A DNA stretch of 64,000 nucleotides from Siphonodentalium dalli (GCA_032622095.1 CP136063.1:206261934-206325933), one strand, 5' to 3'. Counted from the first letter of the stretch, positions 21,422 through 33,396 are shown. Numbers and translations: made by a program. The notes: generated from the sequence alone by a model not told the origin.

Positions 21422-21485
21422 CTGGTCCAGTCTCAAATATGTTCACATGTTGATCAGTAATGTACAGTGCTGTATACATTCGCAT

Positions 21486-21800
21486 TTAAAGGCCCACTTA
21501 ATTTGCGAACCCTCATATCACATTAATGTAACACATGTAATAAGCTGCCAACATGTTTTTGTTGATGCACCGACGTGTTTTGGGGCTTAAGCTTCATCTG
21601 GATTGAAATTCAAAGGCTATTATTTTCAATGGAAGGGGAATAAGTCTATATCGTAGTTTGTATGTTGTTGCATTCTGGGAGCGAGACGGGGAAATGTTTC
21701 TATTTTCTATTACTCTATGAGCACCTACTGAGACACAGACGTTCCTAATGGTGATGAATTATAGTATTTTAATCATGTTTTATGCCAAAGGCTCGTTCCT
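21486..21800. repeat. Dispersed repeat with TTTAAAGGCCCACTTAATT end
   Basis: The start motif recurs at 39897. The block near 21738-21780 (TGGTGATGAATTATAGTATT) recurs in inverse at 39969-40000, so the two loci share parts in mixed orientation. Unidentified transposon-like repeat. Confidence 0.45.
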
Positions 21801-22194
21801 CATTTACTGGACTCGTTTTGTAAATTCCGCTATAAACTGGGGACTCGTTGTATAGATCCTCTATTTATTTGGCTTCGGGTGTAAAACATATCTGATTCGA
21901 GTCGAGGATCCCACCCATCAAAGCTCAGAGCGATCAGATATCGATTGTTGATATTTATTTCTCGAGATGTGTACTTATTTGTGGCCTGGAGAAAAGTCGT
22001 CAAACCGACGGTCTCGGACAAAATTGCGGATGAAGACAGATAACTTTAAAATCAAGTGGTAATGCGGCCAAATTTCGTGATTATACGGCCATATTTCGTT
22101 GAACAACATGTTGATAAATAACACATTTTGTGAAATTGTATACCATATAGTTGACAGTGGTTACCATTATTTTGTTGTAATTAATCGATTATGG

Positions 22195-23060
22195 AAATAC
22201 TAAAGCGTATTTTGAAGAAATATTGTTTTTTTGTTGTTGTTGTTGTTGTTGTTTGTTTGTTTGTTTTTGTAACTTGATGAGTTGTTGTTGTTGTAAATTG
22301 ATGATCTGGGGGATCGTCTATTCGGATTGAGTACCTTTAAGTTGTCAATTCCGCTGTGTTCGGATAATCTGAACATATCCAGGAAAAGCCATTATATTAT
22401 ACATTCAAAAACATATATATTGCGAAATATAGTTAAATACTGGTTGTATTAGTTGTAAACCGACATTGATCAAGATGGCTCTTCATATCGTTTTGCAAAC
22501 ACCAGCGCAGCCATTATTAAACTTTTCAAAAATAACTATTTTCTTGAATATTTCAGATAGGCACTGGATTTTTATGAAATCGCTCGGATTAATCAAACAC
22601 CGCGAAATTGACAACTTTAGAAAACATAACGGTACTTTTTCGCTAACAGCATCATAGCAATTCAGCAGGACCACCAACATCATAGCAAATCAGCAGACCA
22701 CTTGGCCAGGGTGATACATATAATAGGGACTACTATGTTCTTGGCCTCTTGTCGCGTTACAGTATAACACCGTGGGAAAATATAGTTCCAAGTTTATACT
22801 TTAATAAACAAAACGTTTGTTATAGTTAACATAAATTTCAATTAATTTTGTATACACTTTCACAATTCCTTCAGGTTTCATATCACTTCGCCAAGTGACA
22901 GTACTGATGTACTGAGTTCCCGCGGGGTCTACGGAGGGTTGAAGTGTTGACAAATTTATTCGATGTTTTAAGTCCCAATTCTCAAATATTATTCTTATCG
23001 GTACAGGATAATATCATGGTATAAACAAAATACACACGTCGTGTTTCTGTATACCAATAT
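22195..23060 (+). repeat. Dispersed (GTT)n-headed unit, copy U1
   Basis: Opens with a GTT/GTTT microsatellite (22226-22263). A conserved stretch follows, with GGATCGTCTATTCGGATTGA, GATCAAGATGGCT, CAAACACCAGCG and TTCTTGAATATTTCAGATA, then CAGCAGGACCACC, GCCGCGGGG-type sequence and, at the end, CACACGTCGTGTTTCTGTAT. A second copy is at 31381-32120 and the distal half recurs at 37070-37465. The frames on both strands (22466-22657 plus, 22483-22683 minus) have no known motif. Probably a transposon fragment or part of the segmental duplication. Confidence 0.7.
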
Positions 23061-23372
23061 CAAAATATTTAAAAGAAGCTGGAAAATGCATGTAAAATAC
23101 ATACATGCACGGCGTTGGCTGAGTATTGTGCGCTCTGCCTTGTACCTATTTTCGTTAGCGCAGCGACTTGAACAATAATTGAACTTTACCAAAGCAATCA
23201 TTTTGCAATGTCTGGTTTTGGTGTCAAGCGCGGTTTTTCTAAATAGTATTAATCTGCGCGGTAATTTACTTGGCGCGATGCCAAGAATCCAGGGAAGCAC
23301 GCGGCTATTACTCACTAGTGAGAGAAAAGAAAATATCTAATGGATTCTTCAATGATACCCGTATAATTAAAG

Positions 23373-23436
23373 AAGAGAATGCATTGGCATAGGTTTTTCG
23401 CAAAATTTCAGGAAGCTCCAGTCATTGAAGGGTTAA
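23373..23436 (+). mobile_element. Half-copy of the palindromic cassette with TTAA end
   Basis: AGAGAATGCATTGGCATAGG (from 23374) is the right half of the cassette hairpin, and the segment ends GAAGGGTTAA at 23436. The left part is gone. It lies only about 230 bp from the fuller element at 23661. Confidence 0.55.
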
Positions 23437-23660
23437 AGGTACCAAGGCATGCGCAGTTAGTAAATGTGCAAAAGATATAAACGTCTATAAAAACGTCACC
23501 ACTAAGTAGAACATAGATAAATAGATAAACTTGGTACTTACATATTCATTATTTCATTGTTAGCAGTTCTCCAATAACATTTCGCGTGTTGAAACCATTG
23601 CCATGTAAACAAAACGGATGCAGTGATTTGTCAACAAACATCGCTAATCGTTATCGTTTA

Positions 23661-23859
23661 TTAACCCTTTGAGTGCCAGGGGCCGATCTCATCGGCCCTA
23701 AACCTACAAAATAAGTCTGTTAAAGAATATAAGAATAAATTATTAAAATTGTAAAAAAAATAAAATTGTTAGGCCAATGCATTCTCTTATATAAGAGAAT
23801 GCATTGGCACAGGGTATATGGGTTGATACAAAAATCGGACCTGGCATTCAAAGGGTTAA
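23661..23859 (+). mobile_element. Second TTAA MITE family carrying the same hairpin
   Basis: TTAA at 23661 and 23856, with inverted ends CCCTTTGAGTGCCAGG / CCTGGCATTCAAAGGG that differ from the CCCTTTACCCAACA family. Inside lies a shortened hairpin, CCAATGCATTCTC then TATATAAGAGAATGCATTGG (23774-23807), followed by CACAGGG exactly as in the other family. A second small inverted pair, GGGGCCGATCTC / AAAATCGGACC, lies near the ends. About 199 bp in total; piggyBac-like by its target site. Confidence 0.8.
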
Positions 23860-24024
23860 ATTCAAATATTTTAGTATGAATATGATTTTCAGCATGTTTT
23901 TCAATACCTTGACCTTTTCCACGTGTCTACCGTCAATAGTTGATTTAACTTTGGTGACTAATTGGATTCTTATCGGTAATTCCACTGAACAGTAATGTTT
24001 ACATAACAATTGTTTTGGCATTAG

Positions 24025-24215
24025 GCTGTTTGTTGAACTTATTATCTGAACATTTCCCACCAATGAAAATGAATCATGTTGCACTTGTATTATATTTTCG
24101 TCTGGCTGTCATCTGTTCATATTACTTGAACACCCTACATGAACACTAGACCATTCCAATGTATACATTTATAAGTGAATGGAAGAATATATTTAGTAAA
24201 GATAGGGTTAATTAG
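24025..24215. repeat. Dispersed repeat, copy shared with 18790-18985
   Basis: See the partner locus. It lies just left of duplication block A. Confidence 0.6.
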
Positions 24216-24562
24216 CATTTGGTGTATTTATTTGGACCTATTTTAATCACCGAAATTTGACAAAATGAGAATTACTATGCATTATGAGTTACGAAGATTT
24301 TAGTGGTTCCAGAGTGACTTATTAGCCTTTAAAGAGTTAGTAAGTGGCCATTGTTTGTTTGTTCCAAGACTCAAAGAATCAAATTACTAGAAACAGTAAT
24401 TGCTTTCGCAAATTTAAGCTTGAGAGGGAGTTTCGAGAGAGGGTATCTGAATTATGTTTAAACCTATATAATTCGTCATAGCGTTCACATTATGCTTCAT
24501 TATAATAGAATTATATTTAACATAAGAAGTGTTTGATAAGCATTGCTTGTGTGTATCGACCG

Positions 24563-24568
24563 TTTATT
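24563..24568 (-). promoter_or_regulatory. Candidate polyadenylation signal of GPCR-2
   Basis: Minus-strand AATAAA about 130 bases after the GPCR-2 stop. The same hexamer is at the same distance scale (40697-40702) after GPCR-3, although conservation may simply reflect the recent duplication. Confidence 0.4.
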
Positions 24569-24696
24569 CTCTGAACGTGACAACAGCGAGTAGTTGCAAG
24601 ATTTAATTTGATACCTGAATACTTTGTGGGTTTTTTAACGCATCACAGAATATGAACTTGGCGATGTATAGCAGTAAAATTTGCTTAAATCAGAAA

Positions 24697-25767
24697 CTAC
24701 CTTCTGTTGAATTTGGAACAGATCCTTTTATATATTCTCTTGATGGCCATCTGAAACTTTGTCAAAGTTAGCACATAAACGATTGGATCAAACAGGGCAA
24801 AACAAATTGCAATTCCGACAAGAAACGAAAAAACCTCTGCGCTCACCGCGAATTTGTCCATAAATGTATCGATAAAAATTGTAATGTTTGCAGGTACAAT
24901 TAAAATCGACACAATGATTATGACGATCCCAAGTGCTTTGATAGCTTCCATGTCCGAGTCAACTTTTGTTATTACTTTCCGGCTAGTTTCACCACCGTCT
25001 GTTCCTGATTTTAGATCTCCCATAACGATAGTCGGTTCATCGGTGATTACTACAGACACCAGAACCGGAGTGCCGTCTGTTGGTGTAGGACTTTGTTTTA
25101 GCCTACCAGCTCGGGAGTTTTTAGAAATATTGGCTCCAATTTTGTTCAATCTCTTGTTTTGCAGCATCCGAATCAATATAGCAAACGATAATGCGATAAT
25201 CGAATATAGTGTGAAGTACATAACAGAACCGAACCGAATAATCGTGTCTTCGTCCTCATATGCAGTTCCTGTCTTACACCCCAAAGCAACGCCTTCCTCG
25301 GTTCCGATCCACAGACTTGAAGGAATTCCAACAATTATGCATGCCGTCATCCAGAACATGGCGATATAAAGAATCATTTTCTTGAAGCTAAACCAATTCC
25401 TAAATCTATGAGGAAATTTTAATCCGATAATCCTCTCGATGCATATAAAGGAAATCTGCATTAGCGACGTACTACTGGCAACCATGAACATGAAATATAT
25501 TGTGAAGCATCCGGCTAAATTGAGCTCACCCAGCGCATGGAACTGTAGCGCAATACACATGCATGTCAGTCCGGAGAGGAAGTCGCTCATACTCAAACTC
25601 AATAGAACCATGCAGTGTAAATCGCTCCTTAGTTTTTTGTCAAAAATTAGTACAAATATGACCGCCAAATTCAACAATATTATCAGAAGTGCAATAAGTG
25701 TTACCATGGCACCAGCCAATGGCGAAGCATCTTGTGTCCGCGAATCTGTGATGTTTGGTGATGTCAT
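24697..25767 (-). CDS. Class A (rhodopsin-family) GPCR, orphan, GPCR-2
   Basis: Intact single-exon 356-aa receptor. Residue positions: N-glycosylation sequon NIT (5-7) in a short extracellular tail; TM1 21-42 with N33; TM2 with D62; TM3 Cys87 paired with loop-2 Cys164; ERI (111-113) instead of DRY; TM4 with W139 and P149; TM5 about 178-202; a 70-residue polar third loop (203-272); TM6 with P292 but no CWxP; TM7 DPIVY (327-331); helix 8 ending with Cys350. It is missing W6.48, and DPxxY replaces NPxxY, so coupling could be unusual, but both are tolerated in known receptors. The ligand is unknown. GPCR-3 differs by about 20 substitutions and one 4-residue indel; GPCR-1 is more distant. I chose the ATG at 25767: no ATG lies between it and the upstream in-frame stop, and it is conserved in GPCR-3. 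The upstream region holds the 30-bp satellite, starting about 520 bp from the ATG. Confidence 0.92.
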   Translation of the reverse strand: MTSPNITDSRTQDASPLAGAMVTLIALLIILLNLAVIFVLIFDKKLRSDLHCMVLLSLSMSDFLSGLTCMCIALQFHALGELNLAGCFTIYFMFMVASSTSLMQISFICIERIIGLKFPHRFRNWFSFKKMILYIAMFWMTACIIVGIPSSLWIGTEEGVALGCKTGTAYEDEDTIIRFGSVMYFTLYSIIALSFAILIRMLQNKRLNKIGANISKNSRAGRLKQSPTPTDGTPVLVSVVITDEPTIVMGDLKSGTDGGETSRKVITKVDSDMEAIKALGIVIIIVSILIVPANITIFIDTFMDKFAVSAEVFSFLVGIAICFALFDPIVYVLTLTKFQMAIKRIYKRICSKFNRR

Positions 25768-26290
25768 TGTGATACAGTCCGTAGCATTTCCAAATGTGCT
25801 ACCAAAATACTTCCTGTGTGCAGCAAGTTAAAGCAGATGAAGCCAGGCATCGCGAAAATAAATTGCATCCACCAACTCGGCATCGTTCTCGTAATGATGT
25901 TGAAATCGATTGAGTGTATTTGTCTGGCTTCTTCCAACAGAATCGAATCGCATTTGTTTGATTAGCAGGTACTATTAAACATTAAATATAACACAATTTC
26001 CGCTTCTATTTTACATGTTCAGTACGCGCATAAGTCTTTAGTTCATCCGTGTGGCATGCAACCAATCTGTTGGCACACGTGACATACACATGTTGAATTG
26101 AAGAGTCTTGAACCACATAGCTACCCTGTATGAACATTAAGAAGGCACAGAGTTTGTTTCAACTTTGGCAGCTACATTTCAATATCTACCAGAGCTAACC
26201 AGTCATACTCCCTTTATAACTCGCCGGCTCACTCCCTTTATAATATCACCGGCTAGGTACCAGTCTGTGGTTTTCGATATTTAGCGCGGG
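25768..26290 (-). promoter_or_regulatory. 5' flank / putative promoter of GPCR-2
   Basis: About 520 bp conserved with 41962-42450 between start codon and satellite. Shared blocks include GAATCGCATTTGTTTGATTA and ACACAATTTCCGCTTCTATT. Promoter function is inferred from position only. Confidence 0.4.
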
Positions 26291-28377
26291 TGAGGACATC
26301 AAGTCTCCACGTTAAAGTTCTGATAAGAATTTCAGTTTACTTTACATATCAGAAAGGATGCGCAGTGTACTATACATACCAGAAAGGATGCCCAGTTTAC
26401 TAAACACCAGTGAGTGATATCAAATCTCCACGCCTAAAGTTGTGGTAAGGATTCCAGTTTACTATACATACCAGAAAGCTGTGATGAGGATGCCCACCCA
26501 GTTGACTATACATACCAGAAAGGATGCTCAGTTTATTGCACATACCAGAACGGATGCCCAGTTTACTATGCATACCAGTGAGTGGCATCAAGTATTTACA
26601 TTTAAAGCTGTGATAAGGATTCCAGTTTACTATACATACCAGAAAGGATGTCCAGTTTACTATACATACCAGAAAGGATGCCCAGTTTACTATACATTCA
26701 GAAAGGATGCCCAGTTTACTATACATACCAAAAAGGATGTCCAGTTTACTATACATACCAGAAAGGATGCCCAGTTTACTATACATTCAGAAAGGATGCC
26801 CAGTTTACTATACATACCAGAAAGTTTCCCCAGTTTACTATACATACAGAAAGGATGCCCAGTTGACAATGCATACCAGTGATTGGCGTCAAGTCTCCAC
26901 ATTTAAAGCTGAGATAAGAATTTCTGTTTACTATACATACCAGAAATGATGTCCAGTTTACTATACATACCAGAAAGGATGCCCAGTTTACTATACATAC
27001 AGAAAGGGTGCCCAGTTGACAATGCATACCAGTGAGTGGCATCAAGTCTCCACATTTAAAGTTGTGATAAGGATTCCAGTTTACTATACATACCAGAAAT
27101 GATGCCCAGTTTACTATACATACCAAAAAAGGATGCCAAGTTTACTATATATACCAGAAATGATGCCCAGTTTACTATACATACCAAAAAAGGATGCCCA
27201 GTTTACTATACATACCAGAAATGATGCCCAGTTTACTATGCACCAGTGAGTTGCATCAAGTCTCCACATTTAAAGCTTTGATAAGGGTTCCAGTTTAATG
27301 TACATACCAGATAGGATGCCCAGTTGACTATACATACCAGAAAGGATGCCCAATTTACTATACATACCAGACAGGATGCCCAGTTTACTATACATACCAG
27401 AAAGGATGCCCAGTTTACTATACATACCAGTGTTTGGCATCAAGTGTTTACATTTAAAGCTGTGATATGGATGCCCAATTTAACATACATACCAGAAAGG
27501 ATGCCCAGTTTACTATACATACTAAGAAAGGTTGCCTATAAACACCATGTCATCAAGTCTCCACATTAAAAGCTGAGATGATAATTTCTATTTGCTATAC
27601 ATACCAGTGAGTGTCATCAAATCTCCACATTTAAAGTTGTGACAAGGATGCCCAACTAAATATACATACCAGAAAGGACTCCAGTTTACTATACACACCA
27701 TTGAGTAGCGTCAAGTCTCCACATTTAAAGCTGTGATAAGAATTCCAGTTTACTATACATACCAGAAAGGATGCCCAGTTTATTATACATACCAGTGAGT
27801 GGCATCAGGTCACCACATTTAAAGCTGTGATAACAATTTCAGTTTACTATACATATCAGAAAGGATGTCCAGTTGACTATACATACGGCAAGGATGCCCA
27901 GTTTACTGTACATACCAGTGAGTGACATCAAGTCATTACATTTAAAGCTGTGATAAGAATTCCAGTTTACTATACATACCAGAAGGAATGCCCAGTTTAC
28001 TATACATACCGGAAAGGATGCCCAGTTTACTATACATACAGAAAGGATGCCCAGTTTACTATACATACCAGAAAGGATGCCCAGTTTAATGTACATACCA
28101 GTGAGTGGCATCAAGTCATTACATTTAAAGCTGTGATAATAATTTCAGTTTACTATACATCTCAGTGAGTGGCATCAAATCTCCAAATTTAAAGCTGAGA
28201 TAACAATTTCAGTTTAGTATACATACCAGATAGGATGTCCAGTTTACTATAGTCTCCACATTTAAAGCTGTGGTAAGGATTCCAGTTTTCTATACATACC
28301 GGAAAGGATACACAGTTTGCTATCCATACCAGTGAGTGGCGTCAAGTCTCCACATTTAAAGCTGTGAGGAACTGATA
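26291..28377. repeat. 30-bp satellite with interspersed 46-bp unit (block A)
   Basis: The main unit is CCAGTTTACTATACATACCA plus GAAAGGATGC (30 bp, with 29-bp variants). Runs of 1-6 units are separated by a second unit of about 46 bp, CAGTGAGTGGCATCAAGTCT followed by CCACATTTAAAGCTGTGATAA. The alternation gives a higher-order pattern. Open frames across it encode short peptide repeats, but the mixed unit lengths break every frame, so it is not a gene. Upstream of GPCR-2; the same array stands upstream of GPCR-3. Confidence 0.93.
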
Positions 28378-28642
28378 TCTATGTGAGGTTGGATAATATT
28401 GGCACCGTAACTATTTTTAAATGTCCAATTACCTGATGGTTGTTCCGTATTTGAAACGGCATGAGCGGATGGTGAGCCAGGACACACAAAGAAAATATCA
28501 TCGCCGCATTATTTGTCCACATTGATCAGTTCCATGATCACAAATCACAATTAATAGCATAAAAGTGGGTGTGGTGAATGGATCCTAATTACCTACGAAC
28601 GTTCAACAACCTGAAGTATCCGCAATCGATCCACGAGATTAA

Positions 28643-29051
28643 GGCTACGCTCATACGCTGGCAAGTTTGCACGGTATGTTTTTGTGGGCAGTTCGTCATA
28701 GAAAACCACATGGTGCCAGAATATGAACGGAACCGTGCACATAGCATGCATCTTTATCAAAGTGAAAGACATGAGAAGTAACATTGATTTAATTCCACTT
28801 GTAACAATGCTATTGGAATTTGCCTTCAAATACCTGTATGATTTATTCTTGCGAGATAATTGCATGATATTTACAGGCAAATTCCGGTAGCATCATTACT
28901 AGTGGAACTACATATATTTTATTTCGCACGTAGTTAGCTGTGGCACATATGCACTTTATGTGCTTGTTTCCGTTCATATTATGGCACCATATCGTTTTCT
29001 ACGACAAAATGCCTGCAAACCGTGCAAACTTGCCAGTGTATGAACGTACCC
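28643..29051 (+). mobile_element. Harbinger-like MITE (TAA target duplication)
   Basis: 409 bp flanked by TAA (28640-28642 and 29052-29054). The ends are inverted: GGCTACGCTCATACGCTGGC at the left, and GGGTACGTTCATACACTGGC reading in from the right. The whole element folds back, including GTGCCAGAATATGAACGG / CCGTTCATATTATGGCAC and TTCCACTTGTAAC / TAGTGGAA. Block B has the unoccupied site with a single TAA at 44342-44344. A TWA target and G-rich ends fit the PIF/Harbinger superfamily. Confidence 0.85.
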
Positions 29052-29187
29052 TAAAAGGTGACCGGAGTTAGCCTCCATATTTTACCAATGTATTTGGCTG
29101 GTGTCACGCGTGTCATATTTGCGATGTCACATAAGGGGTCCTGCTTTATCTTTAATCATAGTTATGTCAGTTATTTATATAATTTTA

Positions 29188-29440
29188 TGTATATAACACA
29201 ATCAATTTGTACAAACAATGGGATTGGAGGACAATTGCTGGTTTATTACTGCCTTATTGTGATACACATTGTTGACAATTGTCCGCCATTGTTATTATGA
29301 TACCGTTTAGGAATGTCGCTCGTTAAATCAGTCTCTCTGTAGTAGTCTGTACCCATCAGGCAAGGTTACACCGGGTAAATGTTTTCCATAGGCCTCAGTG
29401 CAAACGTTTTAGCGTATTTCAAACGTGTACGGGTAGCTAC
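29188..29440. repeat. Dispersed segment shared with 60818-61045
   Basis: Shares ATGTATATAACACAATCAAT, GGAGGACAATTGCTGGT, CTGCCTTATTGTGATACACA, CCGTTTAGGAATG and TTTTCCATAGGCCTCA with the third locus at 60.8 kb. It begins exactly where the homology between blocks A and B stops. Confidence 0.7.
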
Positions 29441-29442
29441 CC

Positions 29443-30198
29443 GTACCGGTGTAACAGGATATCTTCCCCCTGGATATCTCCCCTCCCACCCTGGATACCC
29501 CCCCCCCCAATGTACGACTAAAACATTATTTAACTCATTTGATATCGTTTGGTCCTGAAATGGCCAGAAATTATCTGAGATTTAAATTGTTTTATTTAAA
29601 AATTACAAACAAGTGACAATTTTTTTTTCACGTTGGAAATGTCCAGGCTTGGATATTCCTCCCCACCCAGCACCTACATGACAACTTTTATTGCTTATTT
29701 GATTTATATAATCATTTAACAGCGAGAAATTAGCTTCTTCTGAGAAAAAGATGTTTAAGTTAGGGTTTGGAGAGGGGATGTCCAGGCCAGGATATCTATC
29801 TCAGCACCTACATGACAAAAAATCATCTTATGGTTGTATTGCTTAGTTTACTCTATATAGTCATGAAATAAAGCAAATAAGCAATAAAATTTGTCATGTA
29901 TGTGCTGGGTGGGGGGGAGGTATCCGAGTCTGGACATTTGAAAAAAAAAATTTAATAAAAAATATATATGTCTGGCCATTTCAGGATCAAACAATCAAAT
30001 GCGTGAAATAATAATTTTGTCACTTGTTTTTTTTTTTAAATAAAAAAATATATTAAATCTCAAAAAATCATTTTCTGGCCATTTCAGGGTCAAACGATAT
30101 CAAATGAGTTAAATTTATTTTTTAGTCATATATTGGGGAAGATATCCAGGGTGGGGGAGATATCCTGGGGGGGGTGAGATGACGTGTTACACCGGTAC
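29443..30198. mobile_element. 756-bp fold-back element
   Basis: The outer ends GTACCGGTGTAAC and GTTACACCGGTAC are inverse. The arms (about 250 bp each) share CAGGATATCT/AGATATCC.., GTCGTACATTGG-type and TGATATCGTTTG / CAAACGATATCA, and TGGCCAGAAATTATCTGAGA in inverse. The centre repeats the theme with TGTCCAGGCTTGGATAT and CAGCACCTACATGACAA in both orientations. G/C-rich runs lie near both ends. No coding potential. Confidence 0.75.
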
Positions 30199-31380
30199 AC
30201 GTTTGTAATCGCAAACAGTTTTACAGGTAGAATTCATCACATCGACTGGTAATGTACGGTGAGCCAACTGTAACAAAATAGATTTTATTATGATATAAAT
30301 AGATTGTTATTCGCATTCCTTTTATTGGCCGATGTTATACTAACCGTTATGGATTGTTGGAAATTTTTATTTAGATAAGATGGGCCTCACTCTCTTTCAT
30401 CAAGGGCGAGGCGGCAGTTAGAAGGGGTTGATCTTTTCTTTCACTCATATTGGTAACATTTTCAACAATTGGATTCTACAAGTCATAGGCCGATCGAATA
30501 TTGACTATATATCGTTTGGAATTTTCAGACTTATAAAATAGATTATGATAGCTCAACTATACAATTATAGTCAAATATTTCCAGCCAACAGTCGGTGTAA
30601 AATATATTGTTTTAGACCCAGGTTTCAATAATGTCATACATGTACTTTTAGTCAGTCAGTCAGATATAAGACCGACTTTGTCCCTTATTTTAGATGGGGA
30701 ATATTTAGTCATATTAAGTAAACATTGGTTAGGAATCTTTCAACAGATCGAAGGGTCGGGGCAAGGGAATACTTATTCCTATAATTTTGATTTTTGTCGG
30801 GATCTAAACCAGGAGGTATATTGAATAGTTAAACTTGGTAACGATAAAAGGTGTTATAATGTAGTGTTTATTATACGGATTGAATAAAGAGCGTTCACTT
30901 CACTTCTGTGCGAAACACAGAAAACAGCTGAAACTCCCTCTGATTATGCTTAGATTTTGTAGAGCATGTATAGGTATTTCGCGTCTTTAGCGACCTATAT
31001 TATTCCCACTATAATACACACAAGTACTGTGGTCCAAATGCGCCATGTCCGTTCAGATGGTAAACATATATTAAAATGAGAAATCAGTCCCCACCTATAC
31101 GATAAAATATCTAAACGGTTGTATTCAAATGTGCAATACATGGATAAATCCACGATATATTGATGCCCTTGTACAAAGGGTTGAGACAGAGACGTGACGA
31201 CAGGTGGGGACTCACCCCCACAACTTTGGTCAAATATTCAACAGTTGGAAATTTGATATACCTGACACAACATTTGTTGGAAATTTCACAACAACAATCG
31301 GTTGAAATTGTTCTTGTAGTTTACTGAAATGGCTGTCAGAAACAGTTGTAAATTTTCCAATCGATTCTGATAACTAAAGC
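30199..31380. other. Unassigned DNA
   Basis: About 1.2 kb without recognised genes or repeats. Confidence 0.4.
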
Positions 31381-31396
31381 GAAGAAATGTTGTTGC

Positions 31397-31430
<34 letters not shown>

Positions 31431-32120
31431 GCTATATGTTGTTGTTGCTATAACTTGATGATATGTGGATCGTCTATTCGGATTGAGTACCTTTAAGTTG
31501 TCATTTTCGCTGTGTTCGGATAATCTGAGCATATCCAGGAAAAGCCATTCTGTGTATGATACATTCAAAAACATATATATTGCGAAATAGTTCAATACTG
31601 GTTGTATTAGTTGTAAACCGACTTTGATCAAGATGGCTGTTCGTTTCATTTTGCAAACACCAGCGCTGCCATTATTAAACTTTTCAAAAATAACTATTTT
31701 CTTGAATATTTCAGATAAACAATGTCTTTTTCTGAAATCGCTCGGATTAACCAAACACCGCGAAAATGGCAACTTTAGAAAAAATAACGGACTTTTTCGT
31801 AATGGCATCAGTTTGACTCAACAGCATGATAGCAATTCAGCAGGGCCACCAGCATCATAGCAAATCAGCAGGACCACTTGGCCAGGAGTGATACACATAA
31901 TAGGGACTACAATGTTCTTGACCTCTTGCCGCGTTTCAATATAACACAGGAGAAAATATAGTTCCAAGTTGACACTTTAATAAACAAAATGTTAGTTACA
32001 GATCATAAATTTCAATTGATTTTGTAACACTTTCACAATTCCCTCAGGTTTCATATCACATCGCCAAGTGACAGCACTAATGTACTGAGTTGCCGCGGGG
32101 TCAACGGAGGGTTGAAGTGC
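31381..32120 (+). repeat. Dispersed (GTT)n-headed unit, copy U2
   Basis: Direct copy of 22195-22950, starting with a TGT/GTT microsatellite (31389-31447). The homology to U1 stops at GTTGAAGTG (about 32119), exactly where the 4.7-kb inverted-repeat element begins. The minus-strand frame 31374-31808 ends in poly-Asn from the microsatellite and is not credible. Confidence 0.7.
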
Positions 32121-32289
32121 TAGTCCAGGAGATATTGGTCGACCTCTGCACCTCCGCCCCCCAGGACTCAACTTCACCCCACTAATTGTTTTTCTTAATG
32201 TCAACTCTATTTTTTTTCGGTTGTTTACAAGAAAAAAAAGTGGCCGGAGAGACTCCAGACAAGATGTCGTCCACCATGGCGGCCTTGTT

Positions 32290-33060
32290 TTCCGCTCGAT
32301 TCGTTATGCTAATTCCAAGATGGCCGCCAAAATGTGAAAATATGCTATTTTTGGCCCATAATATATATTCATGGTGGGACATTTTTGTCGGATATCACGT
32401 TTTCCCAAATGCCGGTATAATCCGGTCAAAGCCGAATCGACGCTATTAACGCGATGTATTGTTTCGAATCAATTAATGTTATTGCTATCATAACAACACC
32501 CATGCATATATATGTGCAGGAGATACTCGAGCTAGGATTCCTCTTATACCTGAGTTGAGGAATATTCGCCCAAATCCAAGATGGCGGCCAAAATATAACA
32601 TCAGTGAGCGTTATTGCCAAGACAACTCCACACCTGCTTACTATTGTGAGTTGGGAATACTTAGGCGAAGAACTTTCCTTGTACCATATCCAAATAAAAG
32701 TCCCCCAAATCCAAAATGGCGCCCACAATGGCGTACATATTCCCTCATATTCACATCATTGGGCATTATTGTCGAGACAACTCCACCCATGCTTACAGTT
32801 GGGTTGGAAATACTGAGGTGAAGTAACTACCTTACATCTCATGCAAGAGATGGTTTTCCAAATCGACGATGGCAGCTAAAATGGCGACCGAAATTTGAAA
32901 ACACGCCTTCATTCCTTTACTTTCCTACGATGGGCGTTATTGTTTCGCGATTTCTACCCACCATTACATGTTGATATGGATATTGATATGAAGTATTAAT
33001 TTGAGTTTGGCAACTGATACTCACAGTCAAGATGGCGGTTAAATTGGCGACCAGAAATTG
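32290..33060. repeat. About 140-bp tandem units with YY1-like motifs (left arm)
   Basis: Successive units carry CCAAGATGGCCGCC (32317), CCAAGATGGCGGCC (32576), CCAAAATGGCGCCC (32709) and TCAAGATGGCGG (33030), each followed by a TTATTGTCGAGACAACTCCA-like block. AAGATGGCGGC is the consensus bound by the zinc-finger factor YY1 in animals; binding here is untested. Confidence 0.75.
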
Positions 33061-33267
33061 AAAAGAAATCGATATTTTCACATACTAATTTCAACTTTTT
33101 GTCATAATATCGATATGTATGGACGAAACTGTATATAGGCCATCTATTATTTCAACTTAAAACGTAGCAAAATGCATAACATAGCTCGTATCCTTCTGGA
33201 AAGATGAAAACCCACAATTAATATCGCGATGTAGCATTTCGAAATCCATTCTCCACTTACCTGATAA

Positions 33268-33396
33268 CAGATTCTGATTTGCCACGTCACGTCCATAATT
33301 ATCTGGACCAGTTTCTATATCTTTGTCTGATAAATCTAGGTCGCTCACACCGACAAAGTATTCAACACTTCCTGTGAGAAGGGTCCTTCTAATCAT
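33268..33396 (-). pseudogene. Exon-like open frame with splice donor, unknown protein
   Basis: The minus-strand frame from ATG 33396 reads MIRRTLLTGSVEYFVGVSDL and continues with acidic residues to NQNLLSG. The DNA there is CAG|GTAAGT (about 33262-33270), a consensus splice donor. The inverted copy at 35253-35345 has stops and a frameshift in the same stretch, so the sequence once had coding constraint. The protein family is not recognised. It is probably part of a decayed gene duplicated in the two arms of the fold-back. Confidence 0.4.

Larger units (their letters stand above)
24522..29187. repeat. Segmental duplication block A (GPCR-2, satellite, flank)
   Basis: Direct duplicate of 40658-44476. 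Shared order: ATAAGAAGTGTTTGATAAGC at the left edge, receptor gene, receptor 5' flank, 30-bp satellite, GAGGAACTGATAT.. segment, CGCAATCGATCCACGA, then GGAGTTAGC(C/A)TCCATATTTT, up to TATATAATTTTA at the right edge. Block A alone carries the 409-bp insert at 28643-29051. Confidence 0.9.

Noticed and set aside
26291-28377. Regular 30-bp repeats resembling a CRISPR array, and open frames encoding 10-residue peptide repeats
   Set aside because: Units are head-to-tail without unique spacers, in a eukaryotic context; mixed 29-, 30- and 46-bp units break every frame. It is a satellite.
31374-31808. 144-codon minus-strand frame ending in poly-Asn
   Set aside because: The poly-Asn is a (GTT)n microsatellite; the rest is a dispersed repeat unit with no known motif.
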